Shown here: positions 8,661 through 17,910 of the stretch, one piece after another
Layout of the letters: each line of letters starts with the position of its first letter
Position numbering within the stretch: the first letter of the stretch is position 1
From: Psychrobacter sp. M13
GTDB taxonomy: Bacteria > Pseudomonadota > Gammaproteobacteria > Pseudomonadales > Moraxellaceae
Assembly (NCBI RefSeq): GCF_030718935.1
Contig: NZ_CP132194.1
Location: 1,054,001-1,118,000, forward strand
Direction of reading: 5' to 3'
Length of the DNA: 64,000 nucleotides
Translations under genes and position numbers: made by a program
The notes under the pieces: generated by a model
The model's database searches: none
Told to the model about the DNA's origin: nothing
What the model saw: the letters and a program-made list of their open reading frames with translations, nothing else

Positions 8661-8690
8661 AGTTTATGAGTGCTGAGTTTATCAGTGCTA
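8661..8690. repeat. Two tandem 15-bp repeats
   Basis: AGTTTATGAGTGCTG is followed directly by AGTTTATCAGTGCTA (two mismatches). The pair lies in the leader of the minus-strand gene that starts at 8608. Confidence 0.75.
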
Positions 8691-8737
8691 AACCTGCCTA
8701 AATATGATGCAGATAAGAGGCTATCCAAAAATCAGAC

Positions 8738-8762
8738 ACAAAAAAACCTGCTAATAAGCAGG
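8738..8762 (-). terminator. Intrinsic terminator of tRNA-Leu
   Basis: On the minus strand the stem CCTGCT / AGCAGG closes a 4-nt loop and runs into at least seven T. It lies about 50 bp downstream of the tRNA 3' end. Confidence 0.85.
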
Positions 8763-8814
8763 CTAATTTTTAATCTTATCTTTTCAATATAAGCTAAGAT
8801 GTACTATCCGAAAA

Positions 8815-8899
8815 TGGTGGGGCTGGAGAGACTCGAACTCTCACACCTTGCGGCGCCAGAACCTAAATCTGGTGCGTCTACCAATTCCGCCACAGCCCC
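8815..8899 (-). tRNA. tRNA-Leu (anticodon UAG)
   Basis: An 85-nt class II tRNA read on the minus strand. The acceptor stem GGGGCTG pairs with CAGCCCC, then a discriminator A and an encoded CCA. The D-arm is the Leu-type GGCGGAATTGGTAGACGC. The anticodon stem CCAGA/TCTGG closes the loop TTTAGGT, giving anticodon TAG, which reads CUA and CUN codons. The T-arm reads GAGAGTTCGAGTCTCTC. The long variable arm expected for leucine tRNA is present. Confidence 0.96.
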
Positions 8900-9184
8900 A
8901 TTATCCAAACTCTATCATCGTTAACATCCAAAATCAAATGCCAAGCAGATAGATAACTGATTCGGTAGTGCGTCTCAGTGGTTGGCTATTATATAGAGTT
9001 TAAATTATTTGGCAAGCCCTTTTTTGAATTAAATTAAATATTTTTTAATAGCCTGTATTTTAGCGTTATAACCCTCTGTCTATACATCTCTCTTTATTGA
9101 TCGCTTGGCATAGTTATCATGCGCTCAGTCACTTTGCTTCTATCCCTTCTAACATTACTTCTTTTGACGTTATAAGTGGCGACT

Positions 9185-10930
9185 CTAGGGTAGATTTTTC
9201 GAGGGATCATCTTCTAACAAAGATAATTTACGCGTTAACGTATTGCGTCCCCAGCCAAGTAATGTCGCAGCAGTGTTTTTCTTACCTCCGCTATGGGTAA
9301 GCGCGGCGTTGAGTAAAATACGTTCAAACTCAGGAGTAGCAGTCTGTAGAATATCGGTTTTGCCCGCTTGTAGTGACAGCGTTGCCCATTTGGCAAGTGC
9401 CTCTTGCCAGCTAGTCGCAGTAGAGTCAGATGCAACTGAAATGTTTTGTAGACTGAGCTGGGGGCTAGGATTGTTGTCGCTATTGTTATCGTTATAAGTA
9501 GCAGTCATCTGGGGCAATGACTCATCAATCGTAGTTAATAGCTCCGGTGGTAAATCTTCAACCAATACCATGTCGCCTGTGGTCATTACGGTTAGCCAAA
9601 GACAAACGTTCTCTAATTGACGAATATTGCCACGCCAAGCAAAGTTTTGCATCACGCGCATAGCATCGGGATGTAGCTGTTTAGGCGTAGTATTCATTTG
9701 TTTACTAGCACGGTGCATAAAGTGGCTGGTAAGCTCAGCAATATCTTCACGGCGATCGCGTAACGGTGGTAATGGCAGACGAATGACGTTAAGCCGATAA
9801 AACAGATCTTCGCGAAACTTGCCTTGCTGCACGAGATGCTCAAGGTTTTGATGAGTGGCGGCAATAATACGCACATCGACTTTGACAGGCTGCTGACCAC
9901 CGACGCGGTAAAACTCACCGTTAGCTAGTACTCTCAGCAATCGCGTTTGCGTGCTAAACGGCATATCACCAATCTCATCTAAAAACAGCGTCCCACCATC
10001 TGCTTGCTCAAAGCGACCTTGACGCATCGTCGTCGCGCCTGTAAACGCGCCTTTTTCATGACCAAATAGCTCAGATTCAATTAAATCATGCGGGATAGCT
10101 GCCATATTCAGTGCAATGAAAGACTGTTTGGCACGCGGTGAATGTTGATGCAAGGCGCTGGCAACCAGCTCTTTGCCTGTGCCTGATTCGCCTGTAATAA
10201 GTACAGTAATAGGAGAATGGGCTAAGCGCCCGATCGCGCGAAAGACGTCTTGCATCGCCTGCGACTGACCGATAATGCCACTAGGATTATTGTTCGGCTG
10301 TTTTATAGAGGCATCATTAGCGCTAACCTCTTCTTTAACCTGAGTCTTTGGTTTTACAGTTGCTTTCACTGTAGGCAATAACGCTGCTGTAGCTGGTGTA
10401 GTATTGGCTCGCTCTGTGCTCTTAACCGCCTGTGCTTTATTATTTGCTACATCGAGGCTAGGTGTTGCGGGTTGATAGTTGATCGCTTTATAAATAACAG
10501 CTACGGCATCATCCAAATCAAAAGGCTTGGGCAGATAGTCAAATGCGCCTGTCTGGTAGCTATCTATTGCTGAGGTAATATCGGAGTGTGCGGTCATGAT
10601 AATAATAGGAATATCAGCAAAATGCTTGTGTACCCAGTCGCTAAAGGACAGACCATCCATCATTGGCATACGGATATCGGTTAAGATAACATCAGGCAAA
10701 ACAGAGCGGCTCTCTTGCTCCTGCAAAACATCGTTCAGACGCGTCCAAGCTGCTTGTGCTTGAGTAAAGCTCACTACGTTCAAATCAGCATCGGTAAAAG
10801 TATCAGCGAGTACTAAACGCAATGCGGCATCATCATCTATCAGCCATAGAGTGGCTATATCACTAGTATCTACGCCATTGGCAGTTGGGTTATCGGACAC
10901 TTTATTCCCTTTATCATCAACGTTGCTCAT
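9185..10930 (-). CDS. ntrC: Nitrogen regulator NtrC, sigma-54-dependent response regulator
   Basis: A 581-residue transcription activator of nitrogen-assimilation genes, phosphorylated by NtrB. The receiver domain spans about residues 27-150, with acidic pocket IDDD (31-34), phospho-acceptor Asp85 ([12 protein letters not shown]) and Lys135 (LPKPFD). A low-complexity linker of about 65 residues (152-217) follows. The AAA+ domain has Walker A GESGTGKE (247-254) and the sigma-54 contact loop [15 protein letters not shown] (285-299). The C-terminal Fis-type helix-turn-helix ends in [12 protein letters not shown], which is diagnostic for NtrC. At 581 residues it is longer than E. coli NtrC (about 470), mainly through the linker and a second spacer before the DNA-binding domain. 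An alternative GTG start near residue 11 has an AAAGGG ribosome-binding site. It lies 79 bp downstream of ntrB and is probably cotranscribed. Confidence 0.93.
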   Translation of the reverse strand: MSNVDDKGNKVSDNPTANGVDTSDIATLWLIDDDAALRLVLADTFTDADLNVVSFTQAQAAWTRLNDVLQEQESRSVLPDVILTDIRMPMMDGLSFSDWVHKHFADIPIIIMTAHSDITSAIDSYQTGAFDYLPKPFDLDDAVAVIYKAINYQPATPSLDVANNKAQAVKSTERANTTPATAALLPTVKATVKPKTQVKEEVSANDASIKQPNNNPSGIIGQSQAMQDVFRAIGRLAHSPITVLITGESGTGKELVASALHQHSPRAKQSFIALNMAAIPHDLIESELFGHEKGAFTGATTMRQGRFEQADGGTLFLDEIGDMPFSTQTRLLRVLANGEFYRVGGQQPVKVDVRIIAATHQNLEHLVQQGKFREDLFYRLNVIRLPLPPLRDRREDIAELTSHFMHRASKQMNTTPKQLHPDAMRVMQNFAWRGNIRQLENVCLWLTVMTTGDMVLVEDLPPELLTTIDESLPQMTATYNDNNSDNNPSPQLSLQNISVASDSTATSWQEALAKWATLSLQAGKTDILQTATPEFERILLNAALTHSGGKKNTAATLLGWGRNTLTRKLSLLEDDPSKNLP

Positions 10931-11009
10931 AAATTTATTATACTCATTATTTTATATTTTTAGCGCTACTCTGTTTTTAGAACGGATAAATCGCTATCGT
11001 CATTGAAGA

Positions 11010-12404
11010 TCAAGTTGCAATATTAGGCTGGTTAAAGGGCAGATATACTGTAAAGCTAGTTTGATTACTGTTTTTACCGTTGTTAGGCGTTTTAGTGGAG
11101 CTGACCTCTATCCTACCATGGTGGCGGCTGACGATATCTTGCACTATAGACAAGCCCAAACCTGTCCCTGTCGCTCGACTACTTACCATCGGAAAGAATA
11201 TCTGCTCAATGAGCTTAGGGTCTATACCGCTACCATTATCAGTGATAGTAACTTGCAATACTTGCTTATGTTGCTGACCGCCAATAGTATGCTGAAAGGC
11301 AATCCGTGTTTGGATAAATAATACAGGCTTTAAAAACTTGTCATTGCTATTTAACTTTTGACCTTGTTGCTTTTGTAAATTATCTATTTGATTGTCGTCT
11401 CTATCTTTAATAGCTTCAATAGCCGCGTTATTTGATAGCGCTTGCTGATGCTCTACCATCGACTCACAAGCATTATTTAGTAAATTCAAAAATACTTGGA
11501 TTAACTGATCTTTATCCGCTTCTATCTCTGGCAAAGATAAATCATAGTCACGTTGCAATGTTACTTGTGAATATTGGCTCATCACCAACGTCAGTACTTG
11601 CTCAAGGATTTGGTGAATATTTAACGTTTGCCAATTGGGGAGCTGATTAGAGCCCAATAGCTGTCCAATCAGCTGAGTTAATCGATCGGTTTCAGAGATG
11701 ATAATATCGGTATAAGTTAGCATCTTTTGAGTGGTTGATGCAGTATTGGTCTCATATTCTGAGGAATTTTTTACAGAATCTTGCGCGGCGACTTGGTCAG
11801 CTGCTTGGTAAGTGACAGCGTTTAGCTTTGCCAGTTGTCTTTGTAGCAGCTGTGCGGCGCCGCGAATACCTGCCAAAGGATTTTTGACCTCATGAGCCAC
11901 CGACCGTAGCATATGACGGGCGATATCATATTGCTGCTCTTGCTGCTGCTCCTTTGAGATACGACTTTGTCGATCCTTGCCCCACATCTCAATAATATAA
12001 TAGATCTGATGCTGCTGGATAACTGGCGTCACGCTATAATCGACTAATATGGCAGCGCTTTTGCTAGAGCTACCCAGCGCTTGTGGATGGATACTGTGAT
12101 CATGATCGACAAAGGGCTGCTGATACAGGCGAGCATGAGCAAAGCGCTCTGTTAGCGAATAGATATTATTAATAGGGTGATCAACAACATCATTATTTTT
12201 ATCACCTGTCTCATTAGGAGCTAATAGAGTCAAGATAGACTGATTCAATAGACGGGCGCGACTAATGGTTAATAACTGCTCGGCTTGCGTGTTTAGCCAT
12301 CTTATCTGTAGCGACTCATCGACCCACAAAATAGCGGTAAATAAATGCTGTGAGAGAAAGGTTAAATCAGGAAGCGTTGTAGCAGCATCTGTTTGAGTAG
12401 TCAT
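11010..12404 (-). CDS. ntrB: Nitrogen sensor histidine kinase NtrB
   Basis: A 464-residue cytoplasmic histidine kinase that phosphorylates NtrC under nitrogen limitation; in the family it is controlled by PII. An N-terminal PAS domain (about 15-130) is followed by the dimerisation and phosphotransfer helix with His171 (SVAHEVKNPLAGIRGAAQLL). The ATP-binding domain has the N box (LNLLNNACESM), G1 (DNGSGIDP) and G2 (GTGLGLSIVQDI) motifs. Two insertions rich in Gln, Asn and Asp interrupt the kinase core (about 205-225 and 325-350), so it is longer than E. coli NtrB (about 350). There is no transmembrane segment, as expected. It is divergent from rimO. No glnA or glnK gene is in the window. Confidence 0.92.
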   Translation of the reverse strand: MTTQTDAATTLPDLTFLSQHLFTAILWVDESLQIRWLNTQAEQLLTISRARLLNQSILTLLAPNETGDKNNDVVDHPINNIYSLTERFAHARLYQQPFVDHDHSIHPQALGSSSKSAAILVDYSVTPVIQQHQIYYIIEMWGKDRQSRISKEQQQEQQYDIARHMLRSVAHEVKNPLAGIRGAAQLLQRQLAKLNAVTYQAADQVAAQDSVKNSSEYETNTASTTQKMLTYTDIIISETDRLTQLIGQLLGSNQLPNWQTLNIHQILEQVLTLVMSQYSQVTLQRDYDLSLPEIEADKDQLIQVFLNLLNNACESMVEHQQALSNNAAIEAIKDRDDNQIDNLQKQQGQKLNSNDKFLKPVLFIQTRIAFQHTIGGQQHKQVLQVTITDNGSGIDPKLIEQIFFPMVSSRATGTGLGLSIVQDIVSRHHGRIEVSSTKTPNNGKNSNQTSFTVYLPFNQPNIAT

Positions 12405-12427
12405 TATAAAGGCCCAAATAAGACAAG

Positions 12428-12449
12428 AGTGAAGTAAAAGTGAGGTAAG
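12428..12449. repeat. Two tandem 11-bp repeats in the ntrB leader
   Basis: AGTGAAGTAAA is followed by AGTGAGGTAAG. The pair lies in the divergent intergenic region between ntrB and rimO. A similar duplication (TTATTTAACTG, TTATTTAACTA) follows shortly after. Confidence 0.5.
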
Positions 12450-12567
12450 GTATTATTATTTAACTGTTATTTAACTATAAATCATGAGCATAGCACGGCA
12501 AAACTAGCGGTAAGTATAAAAAAAACGTACAATGCGCACAGCCATTTTATCTCAAGCAAGGTCAGCT

Positions 12568-14145
12568 ATGTCCAAAACTTCTAGCCCATCAGCCAATATC
12601 GTCTCAACCAATGATCCATCAAGCATGCAGACAGTAAAAGATGCGGTAACCGTATTTAATCCTGCCCAAAGCTCAGAACCTATTCAACAAGCGCCAAGCC
12701 AGCCTTATCACCATAAAGCCAATCATAATGAGAACCGTAGTATTGCTCAAAGCAGTGCAGGCAACACTGCGACGGCTAGTGCCCCGACCACAGCGCCAAA
12801 GATTGGTTTTGTATCATTAGGCTGCCCAAAGGCTTTGGTAGATAGTGAGCGTATTATCACAGAGCTGAGCCGTGATGGTTATCAAGTCGCCAGTGATTAT
12901 GAAGGCGCAGATTTAGTCGTGGTCAATACCTGCGGCTTTATTGAGTCGGCAGTACAGGAGTCGCTGGACGCTATTGGCGAGGCGATTAGCAAAAACGGTA
13001 AAGTCATCGTCACGGGCTGCTTGGGGAAAGAGGCAGACAAAATTCGCGCGATGCATCCAGCAGTGCTCGCAGTGACAGGTGCTCATGCGTACGATGAAGT
13101 CATTAGAGCCGTTGCATTACATGTGCCCAAGCCTGAGCGTGAGTTGAATGATAAATATAATCCTAAAATTGATCTGATCAACGAGGCGGGTATTAAACTA
13201 ACCCCAAGCCATTACGCTTATCTTAAGATATCAGAGGGCTGCAATCATCGCTGCACTTTTTGCATTATCCCCAGTATGCGCGGCGATTTAGTCTCGCGTC
13301 CAATTGATAGTGTGATGAATGAGGCGCTAGCGCTAAAAAACGCTGGAGTTAAGGAGCTACTCATTATCTCACAAGACACCTCAGCTTATGGCTTAGATCT
13401 AAAGTATAAGACTAGCTTTTGGAATGGCATGCCGCTTAAGTCAAAATTCTATGACATGTGTCAAGCGCTTAACGACTTAGGTATTTGGGTGCGCCTGCAT
13501 TATGTCTATCCTTATCCGCATGTCGACAAAGTTGTCGCATTAATGGGCGCGGGCAAGCTACTGCCTTATTTGGATATTCCTTTTCAACATGCCAGCCACA
13601 GCGTTCTCAAAGCGATGAAGCGACCTGCGCATAGTGAAAACACGCTAGAGCGTATCAAAGCATGGCGTGAAATATGTCCTGATATTGTGATTCGCTCGAC
13701 CTTTGTGGTTGGTTTTCCTGGTGAAACGGAAGAAGACTTTCAATTGTTGCTTGACTGGCTGGTTGAAGCACGTCTTGACCGCGTTGGCGCGTTTACTTAT
13801 TCAGAGGTTGAAGGCGCAGTCGCTAATGACTTGCCTAATCCAGTACCTGAGGCGGTAAAACAAGAGCGCTACGAGCGCTTTATGGCATTGCAACAGGATA
13901 TCTCCGCGCAAAAGCTGCAAGAAAAAATCGGCAAAACGATGACAGTACTAGTCGATGAGATAGACATGGAAGAGAACATCGCTATCTGTCGTAGCTACGC
14001 TGATGCACCAGAGATTGATGGTCATGTCTATGTTGATGATATTAATGTTGGTGGTAATGGTCCTACTGTAAAAGTCGGGCAATTCATCACGGTGACTATT
14101 GATGATGCGAGCGAGTATGATCTATTTGCCAGCTATCAAGGTTAA
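12568..14145 (+). CDS. rimO: Ribosomal protein S12 methylthiotransferase RimO
   Basis: A radical SAM enzyme that adds a methylthio group to the conserved aspartate of ribosomal protein S12. Numbered from an upstream ATG at 12532, the N-terminal UPF0004 domain begins near residue 91 ([17 protein letters not shown]) with cluster cysteines C98, C134 and C163. The radical SAM motif CNHRCTFC provides C237, C241 and C244. A C-terminal TRAM domain follows. I prefer the ATG at 12568 because AAGG (12558-12561) lies 6 nt before it. Even so, about 75 residues of Ser/Thr/Ala/Gln-rich sequence precede the first domain, unusual for this family of about 440 residues. [10 protein letters not shown] separates RimO from MiaB. 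Confidence 0.93.
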   Translation: MSKTSSPSANIVSTNDPSSMQTVKDAVTVFNPAQSSEPIQQAPSQPYHHKANHNENRSIAQSSAGNTATASAPTTAPKIGFVSLGCPKALVDSERIITELSRDGYQVASDYEGADLVVVNTCGFIESAVQESLDAIGEAISKNGKVIVTGCLGKEADKIRAMHPAVLAVTGAHAYDEVIRAVALHVPKPERELNDKYNPKIDLINEAGIKLTPSHYAYLKISEGCNHRCTFCIIPSMRGDLVSRPIDSVMNEALALKNAGVKELLIISQDTSAYGLDLKYKTSFWNGMPLKSKFYDMCQALNDLGIWVRLHYVYPYPHVDKVVALMGAGKLLPYLDIPFQHASHSVLKAMKRPAHSENTLERIKAWREICPDIVIRSTFVVGFPGETEEDFQLLLDWLVEARLDRVGAFTYSEVEGAVANDLPNPVPEAVKQERYERFMALQQDISAQKLQEKIGKTMTVLVDEIDMEENIAICRSYADAPEIDGHVYVDDINVGGNGPTVKVGQFITVTIDDASEYDLFASYQG

Positions 14146-14206
14146 ATAGTCGTTCGAATACTCAAAAAATAATGGGCAAATAGAGTAGATGAAAATTGCC
14201 CAATAG

Positions 14207-14380
14207 CTAGGGCGTATCATCAATTAAAACATTTATATTTTATGGGTTAAAAATGGCTATATTTCCGCCACTCTTTATAAATTTCTAGACAATATGTTCA
14301 TATTCTCTGCAAAATTTATCTTGATTGACAAAAATCTATCTCATTTTTACCCTCATAACCTAATTAATGACACGCCCTAG
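14207..14380. mobile_element. MITE-like element with 20-bp terminal inverted repeats
   Basis: The left end CTAGGGCGTATCATCAATTA (14207-14226) and the reverse complement of the right end (14361-14380, CTAGGGCGTGTCATTAATTA) match at 18 of 20 positions. They bound a 174-bp AT-rich segment with no intact open frame. Both ends carry CTAG, so a 2-4 bp target duplication (TA or CTAG) is possible. It resembles a non-autonomous derivative of an insertion sequence; the parent family cannot be settled from this window. It fills most of the rimO-pyrH gap. Confidence 0.65.
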
Positions 14381-14509
14381 TAGTTTTTGCTACAATTAGC
14401 GCAATTTGTTTTTACGCTCTACTCTTCATTATTATAATATCGGCGTTTAATAATAACGCTACGGTTTACTCATATTATTAATAACATATTACTCATAAAA
14501 GGTGCTCTT

Positions 14510-15235
14510 ATGTCTGACAAAAATCCTCGTTACTCGCGCATTTTGCTTAAGCTGTCAGGTGAGGCTTTGGCTGGTGGCAAAGATATGGGCATTGACAGCG
14601 AAGTATTGGACAAAATGAGTTTATCTATTGCCCATCTGCGCGGTCTTGGTGTACAAGTCGGTATCGTCGTCGGTGGTGGTAACTTGTACCGCGGCGCACA
14701 GTTGCAAAAAGAAGGTTTGGTTGGGCGCGTCACAGGCGATCAGATGGGTATGCTTGCGACGGTCATGAATGGCCTTGCTATGCGTGATGCTTTGGAGCGC
14801 CGCAATATTAAGACGCGCTTGATGTCAGCGCTACCGATTGGCGAGGTGACTGAAAGCTATAGTAGCCGTAATGCTATTCGCCACCTCAAAAATGGTGAAG
14901 TCTGTATTTTTGTGGCAGGTACAGGTAATCCGTTCTTTACTACGGATACCGCAGCGTGTTTGCGTGGCATTGAGATTGAAGCGGGTTTGATCCTAAAAGC
15001 GACCAAAGTCGATGGTGTCTATGATAAAGACCCAAGCTTACATAGCGATGCGGTCAAATATGATGGCTTAACCTTTGATGAAGTATTAGAGCAAAAGCTT
15101 GGGGTCATGGATTTAACGGCTATCGCTTTATGCCGTGAGCATAATGTGCCACTGCAAGTGTTCGATATGACCAAACCCAATGCGTTATTAAATGTGGTTA
15201 TGGGCGAAAACGAAGGCACAAGGGTCTATCATTAA
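14510..15235 (+). CDS. pyrH: Uridylate kinase (UMP kinase)
   Basis: Phosphorylates UMP to UDP in pyrimidine nucleotide synthesis; in bacteria it is a hexameric amino acid kinase-fold enzyme regulated by GTP and UTP. At 241 residues it has the normal length. Recognisable segments are [11 protein letters not shown] (phosphate-binding start), [13 protein letters not shown], the UMP-binding region with [15 protein letters not shown], and [20 protein letters not shown] followed by [20 protein letters not shown] precedes the ATG. It starts the block pyrH-frr-uppS-cdsA-dxr-rseP-bamA-lpxD-fabZ-lpxA. The usual upstream rpsB and tsf are not adjacent; rimO and a MITE-like element are there instead. Confidence 0.96.
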   Translation: MSDKNPRYSRILLKLSGEALAGGKDMGIDSEVLDKMSLSIAHLRGLGVQVGIVVGGGNLYRGAQLQKEGLVGRVTGDQMGMLATVMNGLAMRDALERRNIKTRLMSALPIGEVTESYSSRNAIRHLKNGEVCIFVAGTGNPFFTTDTAACLRGIEIEAGLILKATKVDGVYDKDPSLHSDAVKYDGLTFDEVLEQKLGVMDLTAIALCREHNVPLQVFDMTKPNALLNVVMGENEGTRVYH

Positions 15236-15337
15236 ACAGCAGCATCATACAGAATGATTAAAAGATGACAGCGCCAACTATATATAGTTAACCGTTAACA
15301 ACCAATAATAAAATATATTATCGATAAGGATAGAACC

Positions 15338-15892
15338 ATGATCAAAGAGATAAAGCAAGAAGGCGAAGCGCGGATGCAAAAGACGCTAGAGGCGCTCGAG
15401 AGTACCTTTAGTAAAGTTCGCACAGGTCGCGCTCATCCTGGTATGTTGTCAGGTATTATGGTCAGCTATTATGGTGCGGCCACCCCGTTGAATCAGGTTG
15501 CTAGCGTCAACGTCGAAGACTCGCGCACCCTGCTAGTCCAGCCGTTCGATCGTACTATGGTACAAGCGGTCGATAAAGCCATTCGCGAAGCTGATTTGGG
15601 TCTTAATCCCATGACCGCTGATGTAATTCGTGTACCGATGCCATCACTGACTGAAGAGACCCGTCGCGATATGCAAAAGCTGGCACGTGGTGAAGCTGAA
15701 AACAGTCGTGTTTCTATTCGTAATGTGCGCCGTGATATGATGAATGATATCAAGGATTTAGCCAAAGAAAAAGAGATATCAGAGGACGATGAGCGCCGCG
15801 CAAGCGATGAGATCCAAAAGATTACCGATAAGTACATCGAAACGATCGATAGTCGTCTAAGTAAAAAAGAAAGTGATCTGATGGAAGTGTAA
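15338..15892 (+). CDS. frr: Ribosome recycling factor
   Basis: Releases mRNA and tRNA from the post-termination ribosome together with EF-G. A 184-residue protein of standard length. It begins with the long helical domain ([20 protein letters not shown]), has the conserved [10 protein letters not shown] loop and continues through [14 protein letters not shown] and [15 protein letters not shown]. The ribosome-binding site AAGGAT is well placed. It lies 102 bp after pyrH and is followed by an intrinsic terminator, so pyrH-frr probably form one unit. Confidence 0.96.
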   Translation: MIKEIKQEGEARMQKTLEALESTFSKVRTGRAHPGMLSGIMVSYYGAATPLNQVASVNVEDSRTLLVQPFDRTMVQAVDKAIREADLGLNPMTADVIRVPMPSLTEETRRDMQKLARGEAENSRVSIRNVRRDMMNDIKDLAKEKEISEDDERRASDEIQKITDKYIETIDSRLSKKESDLMEV

Positions 15893-15931
15893 GCAGCTTT
15901 TTTGCTCATTAAGTCACTAGCCATATAAGAG

Positions 15932-15977
15932 CTGGCATCCTCTCACAAGAGCTATTTGTTAGAGTGCCAGTTTTTTT
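15932..15977 (+). terminator. Intrinsic terminator after frr
   Basis: The interrupted stem CTGGCA-tc-CTCT / AGAG-TGCCAG has a loop of about 17 nt and is followed by seven T. Confidence 0.75.
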
Positions 15978-16121
15978 GTAAATGAGTTTTATAAGCCCAT
16001 TTTACATCTCTTTTTTGCATCGCTTATTTTATGCAGTCTATAATAGCAACAGCTTATGACTTCCTTTATAGACGTTAATTCTATTTTCTGTCTTAAATTT
16101 ACCAATGATAATGGCTCTAAA

Positions 16122-16862
16122 ATGCACAAAGAACCCACGCTAGATATTCTACCCAAACACATTGCTATCATTATGGACGGCAATAATCGTTATGGCAAAC
16201 AACACGCGCTAGCTAAAGGCGCAGGCCATAGTAAGGGTAAGGATGCGCTTGATCCTATCGTTGAATACTGTCGTGAAGTTGGCATTGAGGTGTTAACTGT
16301 ATTTGCCTTTTCAAGTGAGAACTGGCAACGGCCACCAACTGAGGTGGCGCTGCTGATGCACCTGCTATCAGTGACGATTACCGAGCAGCTACCAAGGATG
16401 CAAACATATCAAATCCAGTTGCGCTTTATTGGGGATCGTAGTCAGTTATCAGACGAGCTACAAGCGCAAATGGCAGATGCCGAAGCTCAGACTGCGCACT
16501 TTACAGCAATGAGCTTAGTCATTGCGATCAGTTATGGTGGTCAATGGGATATTGCGCACGCCGCAAAACAGTTGGCTGAGCAAGTGCAAGAGGGCAAATT
16601 AGAAGCCAAAGATATCGATAAAGAGCGACTGGCCCAGCACGTACAGCTTGCTGATGCGCCAGCGGTTGATATGCTCATTCGTACGGGCGGCGAGTATCGA
16701 CTATCCAACTTTTTATTGTGGCAATCGGCCTATGCAGAGCTGTTCTTCACTCAGACATTATGGCCGAACTTCATTGCAGAGGAGCTAGCATCAATGCTCG
16801 CAGAATTTGCTCAGCGTCAACGTCGTTTCGGTAAGACCAGCGAGCAAATACTGAGTCGCTAA
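16122..16862 (+). CDS. uppS: Undecaprenyl pyrophosphate synthase
   Basis: The cis-prenyltransferase that builds the C55 lipid carrier for peptidoglycan and O-antigen synthesis from farnesyl and isopentenyl diphosphate. The catalytic segment HIAIIMDGNNRYGKQ has the Mg-binding Asp19. The middle Asn replaces the more common Gly in MDGNGRW. FAFSSENWQRP and the C-terminal DMLIRTGGEYRLSNFLLWQS and YAELFFTQTLWP are all family signatures. I take the ATG at 16122 (246 residues). An upstream ATG at 16056 would add 22 residues unlike anything in the family. Neither start has a strong ribosome-binding site. The gene is followed closely by cdsA. Confidence 0.93.
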   Translation: MHKEPTLDILPKHIAIIMDGNNRYGKQHALAKGAGHSKGKDALDPIVEYCREVGIEVLTVFAFSSENWQRPPTEVALLMHLLSVTITEQLPRMQTYQIQLRFIGDRSQLSDELQAQMADAEAQTAHFTAMSLVIAISYGGQWDIAHAAKQLAEQVQEGKLEAKDIDKERLAQHVQLADAPAVDMLIRTGGEYRLSNFLLWQSAYAELFFTQTLWPNFIAEELASMLAEFAQRQRRFGKTSEQILSR

Positions 16863-16971
16863 GCCAATCATTAACCTGCGCCAATTAGCTGTTATAATGC
16901 CTTTCAGCATGAGTATTATCAGTTAACTATTTTCGTAAACCTACTGACTACAACTAAAAGGCTCGATCACT

Positions 16972-17781
16972 ATGTGGCAACGGATTAGAACGGCAGTGGT
17001 GCTGATCATTATTGTTGGTATCGCATTATTTGCCAGCCAAACACCGGTTCTATTCGCGCCGCTCCTAGCGATTGGGGTGACTATTGCGGCTCATGAGTGG
17101 ACCAAATTGATGCCTAAATGGCGTCAGCCAGTGGTGTTTGTGCTGATAGTATTGGCCATCACTTTAGTCTCTCTCATATTTGAAGCGACTTGGGTGCTGT
17201 GGTGGCTGGCCTCCTTAGTTATTTGGCTCATGGCACTATCTTGGGTCACTAAGTTTCCGACATTTACTAACTGGTATGGTCAGCGCTTGGCTTTGATGGG
17301 CGTTGTCATTTTGACTGGTTCAATCACCGCTATGTTCTATTTGTGGCAAGCATCGCCTTGGTGGCTGATGTATGTGTTCTTGATGGTATGGTGCGCAGAT
17401 AGTGGTGCTTACTTTGTCGGACGTAAGCTTGGCCGCGTCAAGATGGCACCCAATGTGTCACCGAACAAAAGCATGGAAGGATTAGCTGGTGGTTTAGTGA
17501 CGGGCTTAGTGGTGGTTATTGGCATTAGCTTTTTTAAGCTGCAACTCACGGGTATAGCTTTAGTCGCATTTGTAGCTTTGTCAGCGATCACTATATTAGC
17601 GTCAGTATTGGGTGATCTGTTTGAATCGATGCTCAAGCGCCGTGCTAAAGTGAAAGATTCAGGCACTATCCTGCCAGGTCACGGTGGTATTTTAGATCGT
17701 ATTGACTCGCTCTTATCTGCCACGCCGATATTTGCTTTAGGGTTTTGGGGGTTACAGCAATTAGGCTGGTTGGTGGTTTAA
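16972..17781 (+). CDS. cdsA: Phosphatidate cytidylyltransferase (CDP-diglyceride synthase)
   Basis: Makes CDP-diacylglycerol from phosphatidate and CTP, the branch point for all phospholipids; it acts in the inner membrane. The 269-residue protein has about seven or eight hydrophobic segments. It contains ADSGAYFVGRKLG, SPNKSMEGLAGG and the C-terminal CDS signature SMLKRRAKVKDSGTILPGHG followed by GILDRIDS. AAGG lies 11 nt before the ATG. It lies between uppS and dxr, the common order in gamma-proteobacteria. Confidence 0.95.
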   Translation: MWQRIRTAVVLIIIVGIALFASQTPVLFAPLLAIGVTIAAHEWTKLMPKWRQPVVFVLIVLAITLVSLIFEATWVLWWLASLVIWLMALSWVTKFPTFTNWYGQRLALMGVVILTGSITAMFYLWQASPWWLMYVFLMVWCADSGAYFVGRKLGRVKMAPNVSPNKSMEGLAGGLVTGLVVVIGISFFKLQLTGIALVAFVALSAITILASVLGDLFESMLKRRAKVKDSGTILPGHGGILDRIDSLLSATPIFALGFWGLQQLGWLVV

Positions 17782-17866
17782 AGCATAAAAATTTTGTTTG
17801 AGTTCTAATGAGTAGCGCTTAGCTATTTTTATTAGGGTTTGACACTTTTGTAGGCATCAACACTTC

Positions 17867-17892
17867 TTTAGGTATTATTTTTAGGTACTATT
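17867..17892 (+). repeat. Two tandem 13-bp repeats in the dxr leader
   Basis: TTTAGGTATTATT is followed by TTTAGGTACTATT (one mismatch). A third decayed copy (AGACAGGTATTAG) leads up to the dxr start codon at 17911. Confidence 0.7.
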
Positions 17893-17910
17893 AGACAGGT
17901 ATTAGTAGTT

